This document shows positions 10,928-20,229 of a DNA stretch of 64,000 nucleotides, one piece after another. A program made the translations under genes and the position numbers. Source of the DNA: Odontocerum albicorne (lineage: Eukaryota > Arthropoda > Insecta > Trichoptera > Odontoceridae); contig OX463864.1 in assembly GCA_949825065.1 (NCBI GenBank), forward strand, positions 14,459,327-14,523,326, read 5' to 3'. Position 1 is the stretch's first letter. Each line of letters begins with the position of its first letter. The notes below the pieces were generated by a model. The model ran no database searches. It was not told the origin of the DNA and saw only the letters and a list, made by a program, of their open reading frames with translations.

Positions 10928-10985
10928 CTTTTAACGATATCCGTGATCTTGTTGGTAAGACGCAAGACTTTCCCAAGGTTTGGAT
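10928..10985 (+). mobile_element. SINE-1 head remnant
   Basis: CCGTGATCTTGTTGGTAAGAC (A-box-like) is followed by TTTGGATTTAATACCC, a ruined B box. The tail is absent. Confidence 0.45.
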
Positions 10986-11024
10986 TTAATACCCCATGGC
11001 ATCCGCATGCATACATGCCCTCAT

Positions 11025-11650
11025 GCCGATCCCTTGCGGGGTAGGCAGAAAGAACAGATCTCCAAACTTTTCTATCTAAGTACACCACTTGCCTCGTCCA
11101 CTTGCATACATTTCGTCTTGCACAATCTTCTATTATTCATATTTCTCACTTTACCTTCTTTCAAAATTTGGTCCATTTCTTGCACTTCCGACTTGTATAC
11201 TCGCTTATTTATTTTTGTCAACATTCATTCGCTCCACATGTACAAACCATCTTAAAGTTCCTTTGTTCATCTTACTTCAAACATTCATTTTATACATGCA
11301 TTTATTTCTGATGTCAGCCTTCTTTCAAACATTGACACTCCACAATTTTTTCTCAGTGCTCGCATCACCACATAATTAAGCTTACTACTATTTATCTTCT
11401 GTGAAGTCCAAATTTCCCTTCCATACATCAAGGTGTGCATCATTACACCATTACGCATTGTCATTTTGCCACTGTTGATATTGCGTGGTTTTTGTATATA
11501 ACATTAAGTGCTCCCTTTACCTTGTTCTCTGTCACTACACTTTTTTCAATGTCCCTTTCAGCTCGCCCATGACCCATTAACATACGTGTATCGCCCAGAT
11601 AACAGAACTCACCAATCTGCTCCAGTTTTTCTGAGTTCATTTGATTTTTT
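11025..11650 (-). mobile_element. LINE-D variant (D') copy
   Basis: Complement of the D' subfamily: TGCGGGGTAGGCAGAAAGAA terminus, then regions encoding WRSVL, RGR.R and the ...NEKSRINS-type block before GCGTGGTTTTTGTATATAAC. About 600 bases with many frame breaks. Three overlapping plus-strand frames here are antisense artefacts. Confidence 0.65.
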
Positions 11651-11660
11651 TATTTAAGTT

Positions 11661-11942
11661 CACGATACGCGGAAAAATAAATTAAAATAAAGGGTGCCTG
11701 TCTTGTAAAAGAGATATCTGATAATAATACTTACACGGCTTACAAATGTGCAAGTATTGTTGCCTCTTAACGCGTGGGAAGTATTGTCAACATACGCGAT
11801 GACTTCAACATACATTGATCACGATGTTTTTTGCATTCTTTATATTACTAAATATGTCTCCCCCACATGTCCTTCATCAGTTTCCAAGGTGTGGATATAA
11901 CGATGACGTTTTCCTTTTGTAGCATGTGGAAATCCTTTGACC
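11661..11942. other. no recognisable feature
   Basis: AT-rich, with no motif or repeat that I can identify. Confidence 0.5.
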
Positions 11943-12420
11943 TTAAGCTGGTATCACTATTTGATCCTGGCTCAAGGTTCGCTGAATTAACTCGGTACAC
12001 TCAAGCCTCAGTTTTATTACATTCCTTCTTTTAGAATTATTTTTTATCGTAAAACCAAATTCAATACAAAAGGATACAATTTTTTTTAATACTTGGCCAA
12101 TAAATATTAAATCAGCCGAAAGCATCGGGACTTTCGTAGATGAATCCTTGTATAATTGTCGTGGTGCCTTTACCACGTAGACAACATATTCTGGTTGGTT
12201 GGAAGAGATTGCCGCCTGGCAATAATCCCGCCAGATTGTATTTGCAATAAAAGTGTTAAATAAATAAATAAATTCTTGATGGGGATGCGTTACCAATGGT
12301 GAATGGAAGTATTTTTCCAAAAGATATTTCTTGATGCCAATTTTGATCATTAAATTTCTTGATGTCTGTTTTAATGGTCCACTCCATTTTGATACCCAAA
12401 TGGGTTACACGGTTTGTTGC
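11943..12420 (-). pseudogene. unidentified ORF containing an in-frame LINE-A insertion
   Basis: A minus-strand frame runs from about 12400 to the stop at 11943. Upstream of the insertion it reads SKWSGPLKQTSRNLMIKIG and LEKYFHSPLVTHPHQE; downstream EYVVYVVKAPRQLYKD, VPMLSADLIFIGQVLKK and ELIQRTLSQDQIVIPA. The 84 bases added by the LINE-A end (12193-12271 plus a short duplication) contribute exactly 28 codons without a stop. I do not recognise the protein. An adjoining segment (12415-12500) is a dispersed repeat also found at 30605-30715, so it is probably part of another transposon rather than a host gene. A second minus frame (LGIKMEWTIKTDIKKFND) is also open here. Confidence 0.4.
12193..12271 (+). 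mobile_element. LINE-A 3' end, very short insertion
   Basis: GGTTGGTTGGAAGAGATTGC, AATAATCCCGCCAGATTG, AATAAAAGTG and a (TAAA)n end. Flanked by ATTCT on both sides (12188-12192 and 12272-12276), a possible target duplication, although TCT is also native to LINE-A. Confidence 0.8.
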
Positions 12421-12500
12421 CTGACTAGTTCACAGTTTTAACAGGGAGGATCAGGGTTTGAGTGAATGTGATGAAATGCACGTAGCCTGAACGATTGTTA
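12415..12500 (-). repeat. dispersed repeat R1
   Basis: Minus strand: CGTTCAGGCTACGTGCAT, CATCACATTCACTCAAACCC, then ACTAGTCAGGCAACAA. Homologous in order and spacing to 30605-30715 (plus). Family unknown. Confidence 0.65.
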
Positions 12501-12519
12501 AATAATCAGGTGTGTCGGC

Positions 12520-12764
12520 ACCGGAGAAAGAGACCCCTTGGGCAGTTCCTTCTTCGTCACTATATGCCGTCGCACTCATAAAAAAATATTTCGATCTTCT
12601 AGTGTAGATCGCGCTGTATGGAGACTTATTTTATCGCCCATAATATCGTTGGTGGATACGGGATCGAACGACTGTCATTCGAGGAGAGTAGCACATCACG
12701 GGGTTCGGACTAGGAACCTTTCGCACGGGAAGGCCAGTGTGTTACCGCGCTGCCATGCATCTCA
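12520..12764 (-). mobile_element. SINE-2 related copy, longer body
   Basis: Minus strand begins GATGCATGGCAGCGCGGTAA, with a B-box-like region complementary to CACGGGGTTCGGACTAGG. The body is longer than the copies at 7828 and 40274 and ends near GTGTCGGCACCGGAG. The B box is mutated. Confidence 0.6.
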
Positions 12765-12809
12765 ACTTGAATTACAGAACATGTTTTGGGCAAAATCTAG
12801 TCTTACAAT

Positions 12810-13105
12810 AATAATAATAATAAAAGGACAGCTTATATAGCGCCGTTTAGAGAGCACTCGCTTTAAGGGCACTCGAACCCGAGATTCGAACCCAATATAA
12901 TGAACGGATTAAAAATATTACAAAATAAATATATTGGTTGAGTATAAGAATAGGAAGATGGATGATGTGGCCATTAGATTAGGTACTTCTCATAAACATA
13001 TGTTTTAAAAAATATTTTTGGTAAGAAAACAACAGTAAACTTACCAAAGGAAAACGAACTATAAAGAAGCCTTGTTACTAATACGTTCGGCTTTAGATGT
13101 AGTGA
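12810..13105 (-). mobile_element. LINE-C 3' UTR with (TTA)n tail
   Basis: Minus strand: ACATCTAAAGCCGAACGTAT ... CGAATCTCGGGTTCGAGTGC ... CTAAACGGCGCTATATAAGC, ending in TTATTATTATTATTATTG. It matches the UTRs at 2935-3345 and 33085-33420. No coding part remains. Confidence 0.75.
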
Positions 13106-13555
13106 AGTGTAGGTGTAAAATGTTTATATTCACGGGTCGTCTGTAATACGAAACACTATCGTTATGAGTTTTTAATTTTTTACTGAATATACTCGTATAT
13201 CTCGTGATTGTGTGCTCAATCGAAAAGTACCTGCACTCCATTATTTACGGTTATCTGCGTAGGCGCGGACAGGGCCCGGTAAATAATTAAACAGGCCCGT
13301 AAAGTATTGAAGAAAATATCAAATTTCCCACTAGGATGCACAATATTTATTAATTTACATTCAATGAATACATTTGCATTTTTTATAATCGCCCTGAACG
13401 GAGTGTTGGGAAGTGTTATTAAAACGATGTTATTCAGGGGTTAACTGTGACCGGTTCGTGGAATAATTTCAATCCGATCATGATTATTAAAAAAGATGAA
13501 AATTATTAGCGGAACTTGAAAGTATACTAAATTAAATTTAAAAAAATTGAATTAA
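13106..13555. other. no recognisable feature
   Basis: AT-rich with scattered stops. Nothing supportable. Confidence 0.5.
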
Positions 13556-13770
13556 AATTATTCCAATAATTTTGTTATCTAGATTTGTGCGTGGTAAAAT
13601 TATTCGAATGATTTGTTATCTAGATTTGTGCGTGGTAAAATTATTCGAATGATTTGTTATCTAGATACGTGCGTGGTAAAATTATTCGAATGATTTGTTA
13701 TCTAGATACGTGCGTGGTAAAATTATTCTAATAATTTTGTTATCTAGATATGTGCGTGGTAAAATATTGA
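13556..13770. repeat. 41-bp minisatellite, 5 copies
   Basis: TTGTTATCTAGAT starts near 13572, 13613, 13654, 13695 and 13737, each followed by GTGCGTGGTAAAATTATTC. Outer units differ by small indels; the middle three are nearly identical, implying recent expansion from the centre. It abuts LINE-D. Confidence 0.9.
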
Positions 13771-13782
13771 CAATATGTAACA

Positions 13783-14140
13783 TAGTACGGAATGAAGTGA
13801 TTAGGGATGAATGTGAACTTGAGGCTGATGTATTAAGTAGGATGAAGAAGAGCACTGTGAGTTGGTTTCGGTATGTAAAAGAAATGAATGATGAAAGATA
13901 AACAAAACAAATATACAGGTCAAATGTGAGTAGACGACGTGATAGAGGACGACCAAAGAAAGGATGGTTGAATCAAGTGAATGATATTTTTAGAGAAGGA
14001 AATGTAAAAAGTCAGAGAAATCGTATGAGTTGTATAACTAGGTGTATATATGTAGAAGGGGCTAAATATGTGTTTCGTGATAGAAAAATCTGAAGCTCTG
14101 TCTTCTATGCTTACCCCTGCAGGGAAATGGCATGATGGTA
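13783..14140 (+). mobile_element. LINE-D 3' end, nearly complete terminus
   Basis: Plus frame: VRNEVIRDECELEADVLSRM, KKSTVSWFRYVKEMNDER, stop, then TKQIYRSNVSRRRDRGRPKK, GWLNQVNDIFREGNVKSQRN and GAKYVFRDRK. The RRR.RGRPKK basic block and FRDRK..SS...YP end define this family's C-terminus. The element ends ATGGCATGATGG then (TATG)n, the usual LINE-D 3' end. Confidence 0.85.
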
Positions 14141-14189
14141 TGTATGTATGATAGTGTATACGTTTTCCCTCACCTGTCTCCGTGATTAC

Positions 14190-14405
14190 CGATCGAATGT
14201 GAGTGAACTACGTGGAAGACCAAACAAAAGATGGTTGAATCAAGTGAATGATATTTTTAATGAGGGAAATGTAAAAAGTTAGAGAAACCATAGGGGTTGT
14301 ATGAGAAGGTGTATGGATGTAAAAGAGGCAAAATATGAGTTTCACAATAGGAAAGTCTAGTGCTCAGGTTTCTCACCTTACTCCGGCAGAGAAACGACAT
14401 AATGG
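14190..14405 (+). mobile_element. LINE-D 3' end, second tandem copy
   Basis: LRGRPNKRWLNQVNDIFNEG, then RRCMDVKEAKYEFHNRKV and GAAACGACATAATGG. It follows the preceding copy after only about 50 bases of unrelated DNA, in the same orientation. Confidence 0.8.
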
Positions 14406-14474
14406 TAAGAATTATGTTGGTACATAATTAACGATCGTTTTACTGATGCCCTTCGAATCTGTCAAATTTGTAAT

Positions 14475-14830
14475 TTTTTTACTTCTTCATCTTCATCTTA
14501 TTTTAGGCCTGTTGGCCTGTTATGGTCCTGCATCATTGTTTGCCTCTTGCGACGTCGACTGCCAGCTGTCTTTCCATCTTTTGGGAGGTCGTCCTGGAGG
14601 TCTGCTTGCTTGGGGGATACTGTCCCTGGCCATTCTTACGGCTATTGATTCCGCCATTCTGGATACGTGTTCGTTCCAGAACCTTCTTCTCTGTCGTCCC
14701 CATTTGACAATATCTTCAACTTCGCACGTCCTTCGGATTTCTGTGTTACGTACTCTATCACGAAGGGTTTTGCCAGCGATACTCCTGAGTACCTTCATTT
14801 TGCTGGTTCGAAGGAGATTTTTGGTTCTGA
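14475..14830 (-). mobile_element. LINE-E 3' end, long copy
   Basis: Minus frame: MKVLRSIAGKTLRDRVRNTE, IRRTCEVEDIVKWGRQRRRF, WNEHVSRM and RPPGRPPKRWKDSWQSTSQE. R.RN..IR...EVEDIV....R.R..W..H..RM is the C-terminal signature of a large group of insect LINEs. The 3' end is (AAGATG/AAGAAG)n. It is longer at 5' and diverged from the two 231-bp copies at 22379 and 26867. Confidence 0.85.
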
Positions 14831-14959
14831 CAGTGTCGGCTCTAGACTATTTTTACTAATATTATATATTCCTTACTTTTATATAATATTTAGTTAGTAA
14901 CAAACAATGCGTGTCAATAACAACTTTTGTATTCGTCATATCAAGATTTATCACTTCGA

Positions 14960-15228
14960 AATAGGATTCAAATTCACTTGATCTCACCATACTTCCTTGG
15001 ACTTCTCTACCGTGACATCCGCTCACATTTGCAGGAAATATTTATTTGTAAGATTTTTTTAATTCATTCGTCCTATATGCCCAAACCATCTCACAGTGTT
15101 CTTATTCATCTTACTCAACACATCAGCCTAAAGTTCACATTCATCCCTAATCTCTTCATTCCATATTATGTCATTCATTTTCACCCCTATGTTACCTTCT
15201 CAGTGTACGCATGTCTACCGCATTAGCT
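14960..15228 (-). mobile_element. LINE-D internal fragment
   Basis: Complement of the LINE-D coding region: ATCTCACCATACTTCCTTGG, CATCCGCTCACATTTGCAGG, CATATGCCCAAACCATCTCA-like, and CATCAGCCTAAAGTTCACAT. It lacks the terminal ~80 bases. Confidence 0.75.
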
Positions 15229-15229
15229 A

Positions 15230-15649
15230 AATCATTTTAATTGAATAATTGCATTTTCAACATAAAACGCTTTTTGATGCAATAAAAAGTTTTCGTATCC
15301 CTGCAAAAGTCAGACGGTGAATAACAAAATAACGAGAGATGAAAAGAATATTAATCGGACAACGGAGTGACAAACATAGAGGCGAAGAGAAAAAATAAAG
15401 GGAGAGAAAGGAAAAGAGGACAAAAAAGGGAAATCTAATCGCTCGTGAACAATTCCTGTTTATATTTGTTTGTCATATATGAATAATAAGTCATGTAACT
15501 AACTGGGCCCCCTAAAATGTCACAGCAATAAATGCAGATGTCAACATATCGAGAACTATATTTTTCGTAACAATGTAAATTTTATATTGTTACAAAATAT
15601 CGGTTATTATCACTGGTGTGTTGATTCCTTGGCCAAGAAAGTATGTTTT
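15230..15649. other. no recognisable feature; purine-rich at 15380-15430
   Basis: AT-rich DNA with an A/G-rich patch (GAGAGAAAGGAAAAGAGG). No ORF or repeat family recognised. Confidence 0.45.
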
Positions 15650-16235
15650 TCCAGTTGTCCTCTATCTGATTTTTCATTGCCAGTAACTACTGATCTTTTG
15701 AATAAAATTAAGCATGGCACTTAGCACCGATAAGCGTTGGATTGTGATATAACTGCTATAAATAAGGGCTCTAGATATAAATCAATTCAACAATCTATCC
15801 CTTTGAAACTATGGTTTAATATTGCAAGAATTAATAAGATGGAAGTGTCGGTAATTTGTAGTTAGTGAACGTGCCACCGCGTGATGGCTAGTCAGTCACC
15901 TTTACAGAATGGGCATTGTGGAGAATCCCAGCTGCGAGTGTGGTTTGAATGATGAGACTATAGATAATGTATTTTTCGGTTTTCCTTTGTGAGAGAGATT
16001 TGATTTACTAAAAGCCATATCTTTGACACGTCCAATTAATTTTGCGTTTCTTCTTCGAGGAATTTTTCCCTTTATAGATCGATGGTTAAATTTTTGACGC
16101 TAAATCAGTAAAAACTTTAAATGATCTAAAATTGTAATTTTTTTATATTAGTTTTATTTTATTGACTCATATAATTGCATAATGTCTTTAGTTTGGTGGC
16201 ACAAATCATCCTAGTTTGGGTGCATTGCCTATTTA
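15650..16235 (+). mobile_element. LINE-B 3' end, longest copy
   Basis: Upstream: SRYKSIQQSIPLKLWFNIAR and INKMEVSVI, then a stop, then MGIVENPSCECGLNDET-like (VENPSCECGLNDETID) and RDLIY-type end. The region before the cysteine block fits the end of an RNase H-like domain. The 3' UTR ends TTTGGTGGCACAAATCATCC, GCATTGCCTATT and an A run. Several stops and substitutions; GFPL replaces the usual GCPL. Confidence 0.75.
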
Positions 16236-16694
16236 AAAAAAAGTCTCGGTAATATTGTGTGATGTGGAATAATCACAATAAACGAGATACTGATTCACTT
16301 TGAAATACATCACGGGAAAGTCCCCAAATAAGATTAAATAACTATAATTGAAAGAGATAGGCATAGCTCATGCCATATCCCCTTGCCACATCACGTCTCT
16401 TCCGAATTCTTTGATGTATCTTGGCTGATCATTAAATTTTTTGAATCTTTTAAAATAAACATAATATTGACATTCTACGATAGTTATTTTTGGAAGCTTA
16501 AAGTCATAGCGATCTCTCGTGTGGTAACCGTTAATTTCATTACTATATTTGACACCTTTCATAATATAGTCAACATATTATTTCTAAGTATATAAAATAA
16601 ATCGAAAAATCAAAACTAGCTCGTCGTTGAACTGTATATAACATATGTGTTTAGTTGAACGTGTTGTCGTTGATGTTAACATGCGTGTACGTAT
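16236..16694. other. no recognisable feature
   Basis: AT-rich; ORFs of 64-70 codons on both strands overlap and show no motif. Confidence 0.45.
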
Positions 16695-16795
16695 ACAGAT
16701 GTGAAAGACGCAAACACTGTGTTAGTGAATAGACAGGAGTGGAGATCTGTCTTCTTTGCTTATCACAACAAGTATAAGACCTGGTGGTATGTTTC
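16695..16795 (+). mobile_element. LINE-D terminal fragment
   Basis: About 100 bases: VKDANTVLVNRQEWRSVFFA corresponds to the VEEAKDVCRDRKVWRSV.SA end, then CTGGTGGTATG. Confidence 0.55.
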
Positions 16796-16855
16796 GTTGT
16801 TTGCTTTTTTAGTTAAACAAATTTATCCTTATGAACAATTTTTTTCCACTCCAAC

Positions 16856-17520
16856 TTAAGGGGATATTCTAGTCTAGAAATTTGAAATCATCTTTATTTT
16901 TTGCATATTCTTAAAATTTAGACCTTTAAGAATATGTTCTCAAAAGGAAATTTTAAAATTCTCAATATTTACGAAGTTATAAATGAGGCAGCAATTAGCC
17001 GCATCGGAATGACTCAGACAATAATCTCAACACTTTAAACGCGTTTTTCCTCGAAACTACTTTTTTCGACCTGGTCGACATAAAATCTCAAGTTCTATCC
17101 GACCGATTGCCTTCAAATTTAGTAAAAAAACTTTGATAAATGTTTTCATATCGTTCCTACCCAAAAATATTATTTTACTAATTAAAAAAAGGGTAAAACA
17201 TCGAAATTTTTTTCAGACATCCGCCATTTTACGATTTTTTTTCTCTTTGGTACCAACTATAACGATATTATTATTTCTTATCAGGAAACTGTACGATTTT
17301 TATTTCAGATTTACGAAAGGGTTCCCATCATGTCGACCAGCTCACCCCCCCTTTTTTTACAAGATGTAACAACAGCTGATAATATCTAGAATTTTCAATT
17401 CTTTTTTCAAATTTTTTTTTGTAAATTCTCAAATCATCAATAAACAAAGTGTAAAAAATGTATGCAAAAAATATATGTTTTTAGTAAAATTCACGCCTCT
17501 AGAGTAGAATATCCCCTTAA
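16856..17520 (+). mobile_element. TTAA-flanked TIR element, copy 1 (657 bp)
   Basis: Bounded by TTAA at 16856-16859 and 17517-17520. Terminal inverted repeats are GGGGATATTCTAGTCTAGA at the left and, reverse-complemented, GGGGATATTCTACTCTAGA at the right (18 of 19). A TTAA target and G-rich TIR ends point to a piggyBac-like non-autonomous element. The interior is AT-rich, without a convincing transposase, and is conserved along its length with the inverted copy at 48478-49186. Confidence 0.8.
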
Positions 17521-17634
17521 ATCTATCTTTAACATATAAAACGAAAAATTAGGATAATTTCGGTTTATTTAATACTTGATTTTGAAACCTGCTACATAAA
17601 TTATTTTTGCGTTTGGAAATCGAAAGTCATTGAC

Positions 17635-17960
17635 GAATGAATGTGAACTTTAGGTTGGTGTGTTAAGTAAGAAGAAGACGAGTACTCTGAAAGGGTTAGG
17701 GCATGTAGAACAAATGACTGAATACTAACAAAACTAATATACAGTATAAATGTAAGTGATCGAGGAAGACTAAGGAAAGTATGTTTGGATAAAGTAAATT
17801 ATATTTTGAAAGGAAATTTAAAAAGTCTGAGAAATCTTAGGAGTTGTATGAGAAGGTGTATGAATGTAGAAGAGGCGAAGGATGTGTATCGAGATATGCA
17901 AGTCTGGCACTTTGTCCTATCTGCCTACCTCAATAGAGAAATGGCATGATGGTATGTATT
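17635..17960 (+). mobile_element. LINE-D 3' end
   Basis: ECEL, VLSKKKTSTLKGLGHVEQ, KSLRNLRSCMRRCMNVEEAK, DVYRDMQVWHFVLSAYLN and ATGGCATGATGGTATGTA. Frames shift at least twice. Confidence 0.8.
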
Positions 17961-18064
17961 TTTTGTGTAAAGTCATCGCGACTTCTCGTGGGGTAATTAA
18001 TTATGTACTTCCTAATTGCATGAAACATCACCCCTTTTCGAGTATACCTTGACAACAAATTATT

Positions 18065-18240
18065 ATGAAATTTAAAATACGAGTATAGTCTATATATACT
18101 CGTAGAATGTAATTTAAAATGTAGACTATAATGTAATTTAAAATATAGTCAATAGAATGTAATTTAAAATACAGTTTATAGAAAGTAATTTAAAACAAAG
18201 TCTATAGAATGTAATTTAAAATATAGTCTATAGAATTGTA
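18065..18240. repeat. degenerate ~30-bp tandem repeat
   Basis: Units around TAGAATGTAATTTAAAATA preceded by TATAGTC(T/A)A, about six copies with variable spacers. Confidence 0.75.
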
Positions 18241-18394
18241 TAAAAAATATTTTACTGCGCACATATCTAGTTTACAAACCATGTCATTAATTCTAGTGCT
18301 CATCCCCTTATTTAGCACAATTTGGTGTTTCCTCAATTTAATTTCATTGCTTAGAGAAAAAAAAACACTTGAAGAATAATTTAGACGTGGTTCC

Positions 18395-18562
18395 ATAATT
18401 GAATAGTTGAATTAAAATAGGCACTAAGAACCAAAAAAAAAACAAAAAAAAACAAAGTATGCAATTTCGTTCTATATGTCATATATAATGAAACTGCATA
18501 CTTAGTATTTTTGTTTTTTTGTTGGTACTTAGTGCCTATTTTGATTCAACCATTCAATTGTA
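18395..18562. repeat. near-perfect palindrome (168 bp)
   Basis: The left arm AATTGAATAGTTGAATTAAA / ATAGGCACTAAGAACCAA and the right arm TTGGTACTTAGTGCCTAT / TTTGATTCAACCATTCAATT pair almost completely, meeting around ATGTCATATATAATG. The stem is about 75 bp, interrupted mainly in an A/T homopolymer stretch. It is a foldback element or long-hairpin locus; no terminal duplication is evident. Confidence 0.85.
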
Positions 18563-18639
18563 GCATTCGGTTGAATTCGACATAATCTTTTTATCTAATT
18601 TTACTTAGAAATCCTATCTCTCCGCTATTTGTTTTTAGT

Positions 18640-18969
18640 AATAAGAAAGAAATATATACCAAGTCGAAGTACGAAAGAGTGAATGAAAAAAAAATGAAAT
18701 ATTTATTCTAAAAAAAAAATGGGACTTTAATAATAACGTAAATAAACAAGTTAATTATTTTCAAGAGGAATTCAGGTCTAAAAAGTAAGAGTAGGAACGA
18801 GCCAAGGTAGACAATGGAGGAGGTAGTCTAACTCCTCTAAAGAGTGGAGTCAGACCGTCAGACCTTTTGAGAGGCGTAGGCGCCCCACATAACAGATGTT
18901 CGAGCCAATCGGGGTCCCTTCAATACACAGTGGTCACTCAACTGTGCGACTAGTTTCTTTTACAAATAT
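18640..18969. other. no clear feature
   Basis: AT-rich. A small imperfect inverted repeat (GGTAGTCTAACTCC / GGAGTCAGACC) lies at about 18820-18860. Nothing else supportable. Confidence 0.35.
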
Positions 18970-19150
18970 ATTCAATATATTGGGTTGTCTGGAAAGCAGT
19001 TTCGTATTTTTCGGTAAAATTTCAACATTTAAATGTAATTTGCTCGTAGATGGTGGTTTTCCAAATTTTCAGTATAACAGCAATATCTTGTGTCGAAGAA
19101 CGCTTGCTATTCTCGATCAATATCTTGATTTGATCGTCATCAGTATTAAT
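18970..19150 (-). pseudogene. mariner remnant: transposase HTH part joined to a TIR
   Basis: The minus frame reads TDDDQIKILIENSKRSSTQD, IAVILKIWKTTIYEQITFK, stop. This is the N-terminal helix-turn-helix segment of a mariner-type transposase (QIK.LIE.N.R..T..IA..L.I...). It is followed almost at once by ATATTGGGTTGTCTGGAAAG at 18975-18995, read as the element's other end. Most of the gene is missing, so this is an internally deleted copy. Confidence 0.6.
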
Positions 19151-19200
19151 GTATTGTATTATAATACATTTCCGTTATATATTGTACAATACATCCTGAC

Positions 19201-19572
19201 ACATCATAAAGGGGCATGGAGAGATGCATGTTGGGATATACTAAAAGAGACCGTAAACGAAATACCTGGATTCGCAATATAACAAAGGTAGAAGACGTTA
19301 TAAAGGTGTGCAAAAGAATGAAGTGGCAATGGGCCGGACACGTAGCCAGAATGTCAGACTCCCGATGGACATCCGAAATAATACAATGGTACCCAAGAGG
19401 CATAAAGAGGCCCAGAAGAAGACTGAAGGTACGCTGGATAGATGAAATCAGGGGGCATGGCAGCATCACATGGCATCAGCGAGCAAAACACCGAACTATT
19501 TGGAGTCAACTTGGGGAGACCTTCATCCAGCAGTGGATCGACCCTGGTTGATAATGATGATGATGATGAATG
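19201..19572 (+). mobile_element. LINE-H insertion, 372 bp, with 10-bp target duplication
   Basis: Plus frame: GYTKRDRKRNTWIRNITKVE, DVIKVCKRMKWQWAGHVARM, RWTSEIIQWYPRGIKRPRRR, LKVRWIDEIRG ... WIDPG, stop near 19551, then (GATGAT)n. W.GH.ARM and RP..RW.DE are typical RT C-terminal motifs. ACATCCTGAC occurs at 19191-19200 and 19573-19582, flanking the insert. The pre-insertion site reads as a SINE-1 tail. Confidence 0.9.
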
Positions 19573-19745
19573 ACATCCTGACGGGCTTATTGCCATGTGT
19601 CAATATCTTCAACCAACCAGAAATATATTAAAGATGTCTTCAGAGAAACCTAGGCTGGAATTATTTAAAAAAAATCTGGGTCCAGTGGGATTTGAAGCTG
19701 CAACCTTCTGGGTGACATGCGTCTTACCAACTAAGCCACGGAGCT
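19573..19745 (-). mobile_element. SINE-1 copy interrupted by LINE-H
   Basis: Minus strand: CCGTGGCTTAGTTGGTAAGA (A box), GGTTGCAGCTTCAAATCCCA (damaged B box), CAGATTTTTTTTAAAT, and a tail CTGGTTGGTTGAAGATATTG / CAATAAGCCCGTCAGGATG. The final bases continue on the other side of the LINE-H insert at 19150-19200. The tail is the one shared with LINE-A. Confidence 0.8.
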
Positions 19746-19754
19746 CATTGGCCT

Positions 19755-19925
19755 TCCAGAACGGACACCAGCTTCAAGTGTCGTATTCCCTTTACGATTT
19801 TTTTAAACCACATTTCACACGCACGATCGCTTACTTTTTGGTTGTATGTCATATATTTTTATCATATTTTTAACTAGTCAATTATAGTGGGTTCGAATCC
19901 CGAGTAAAATCGCCCTTGTCCTTCT
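19755..19925 (+). mobile_element. LINE-C 3' UTR fragment
   Basis: Contains TTTAACTAGTCAATTATAGT and GGGTTCGAATCCCGAGT(A) followed by GCCCTTGTCC, corresponding to the LINE-C UTR just before its end. Coding part and tail are missing. Confidence 0.55.
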
Positions 19926-20004
19926 ATTGTACTTATTTGTATCGCATTTTTTCCTTTACAGAAGTAAAAAATCTCAAAAAAAATCTACTTATTCTGTTCT
20001 ATCT

Positions 20005-20226
20005 TTAACACTTGCCTTACTGTGCTAAAACATCCGCCAGCCACGGTGTTGGACGTTAAGCGTCCAGTGAAAAATGTATATTTTAAATCAAAATTATGCA
20101 AAACCTGCTAGGTTATTTTTTGTAATTAGCTATAAAAATCATTTTATTATGTATTAAAACGTCGAATAATCAAATGAAATATAAGTCCTGGTCACTCGCT
20201 ATCCATCACAGGGTGGCAAGTGTTAA
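20005..20226 (+). mobile_element. piggyBac-like MITE family P1, copy 1 (214 bp)
   Basis: TTAA at 20005-20008 and 20223-20226; TIRs CACTTGCC / GGCAAGTG. The interior contains a short hairpin, TGGACGTTAAGCGTCCA, and is homologous along its length to 60702-60979. No coding capacity. Confidence 0.85.
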
Positions 20227-20229
20227 TGA

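Noticed and set aside
13556..13770. CRISPR-like array
   Set aside because: Repeats are contiguous with no unique spacers, and the genome is eukaryotic. The same holds for 5770, 23890, 37284 and 45245.
17133..17369. Possible transposase in the TTAA element
   Set aside because: 78 codons of low-complexity Phe/Ile-rich sequence without DDE motifs; the inverted copy at 48478 does not keep this frame.
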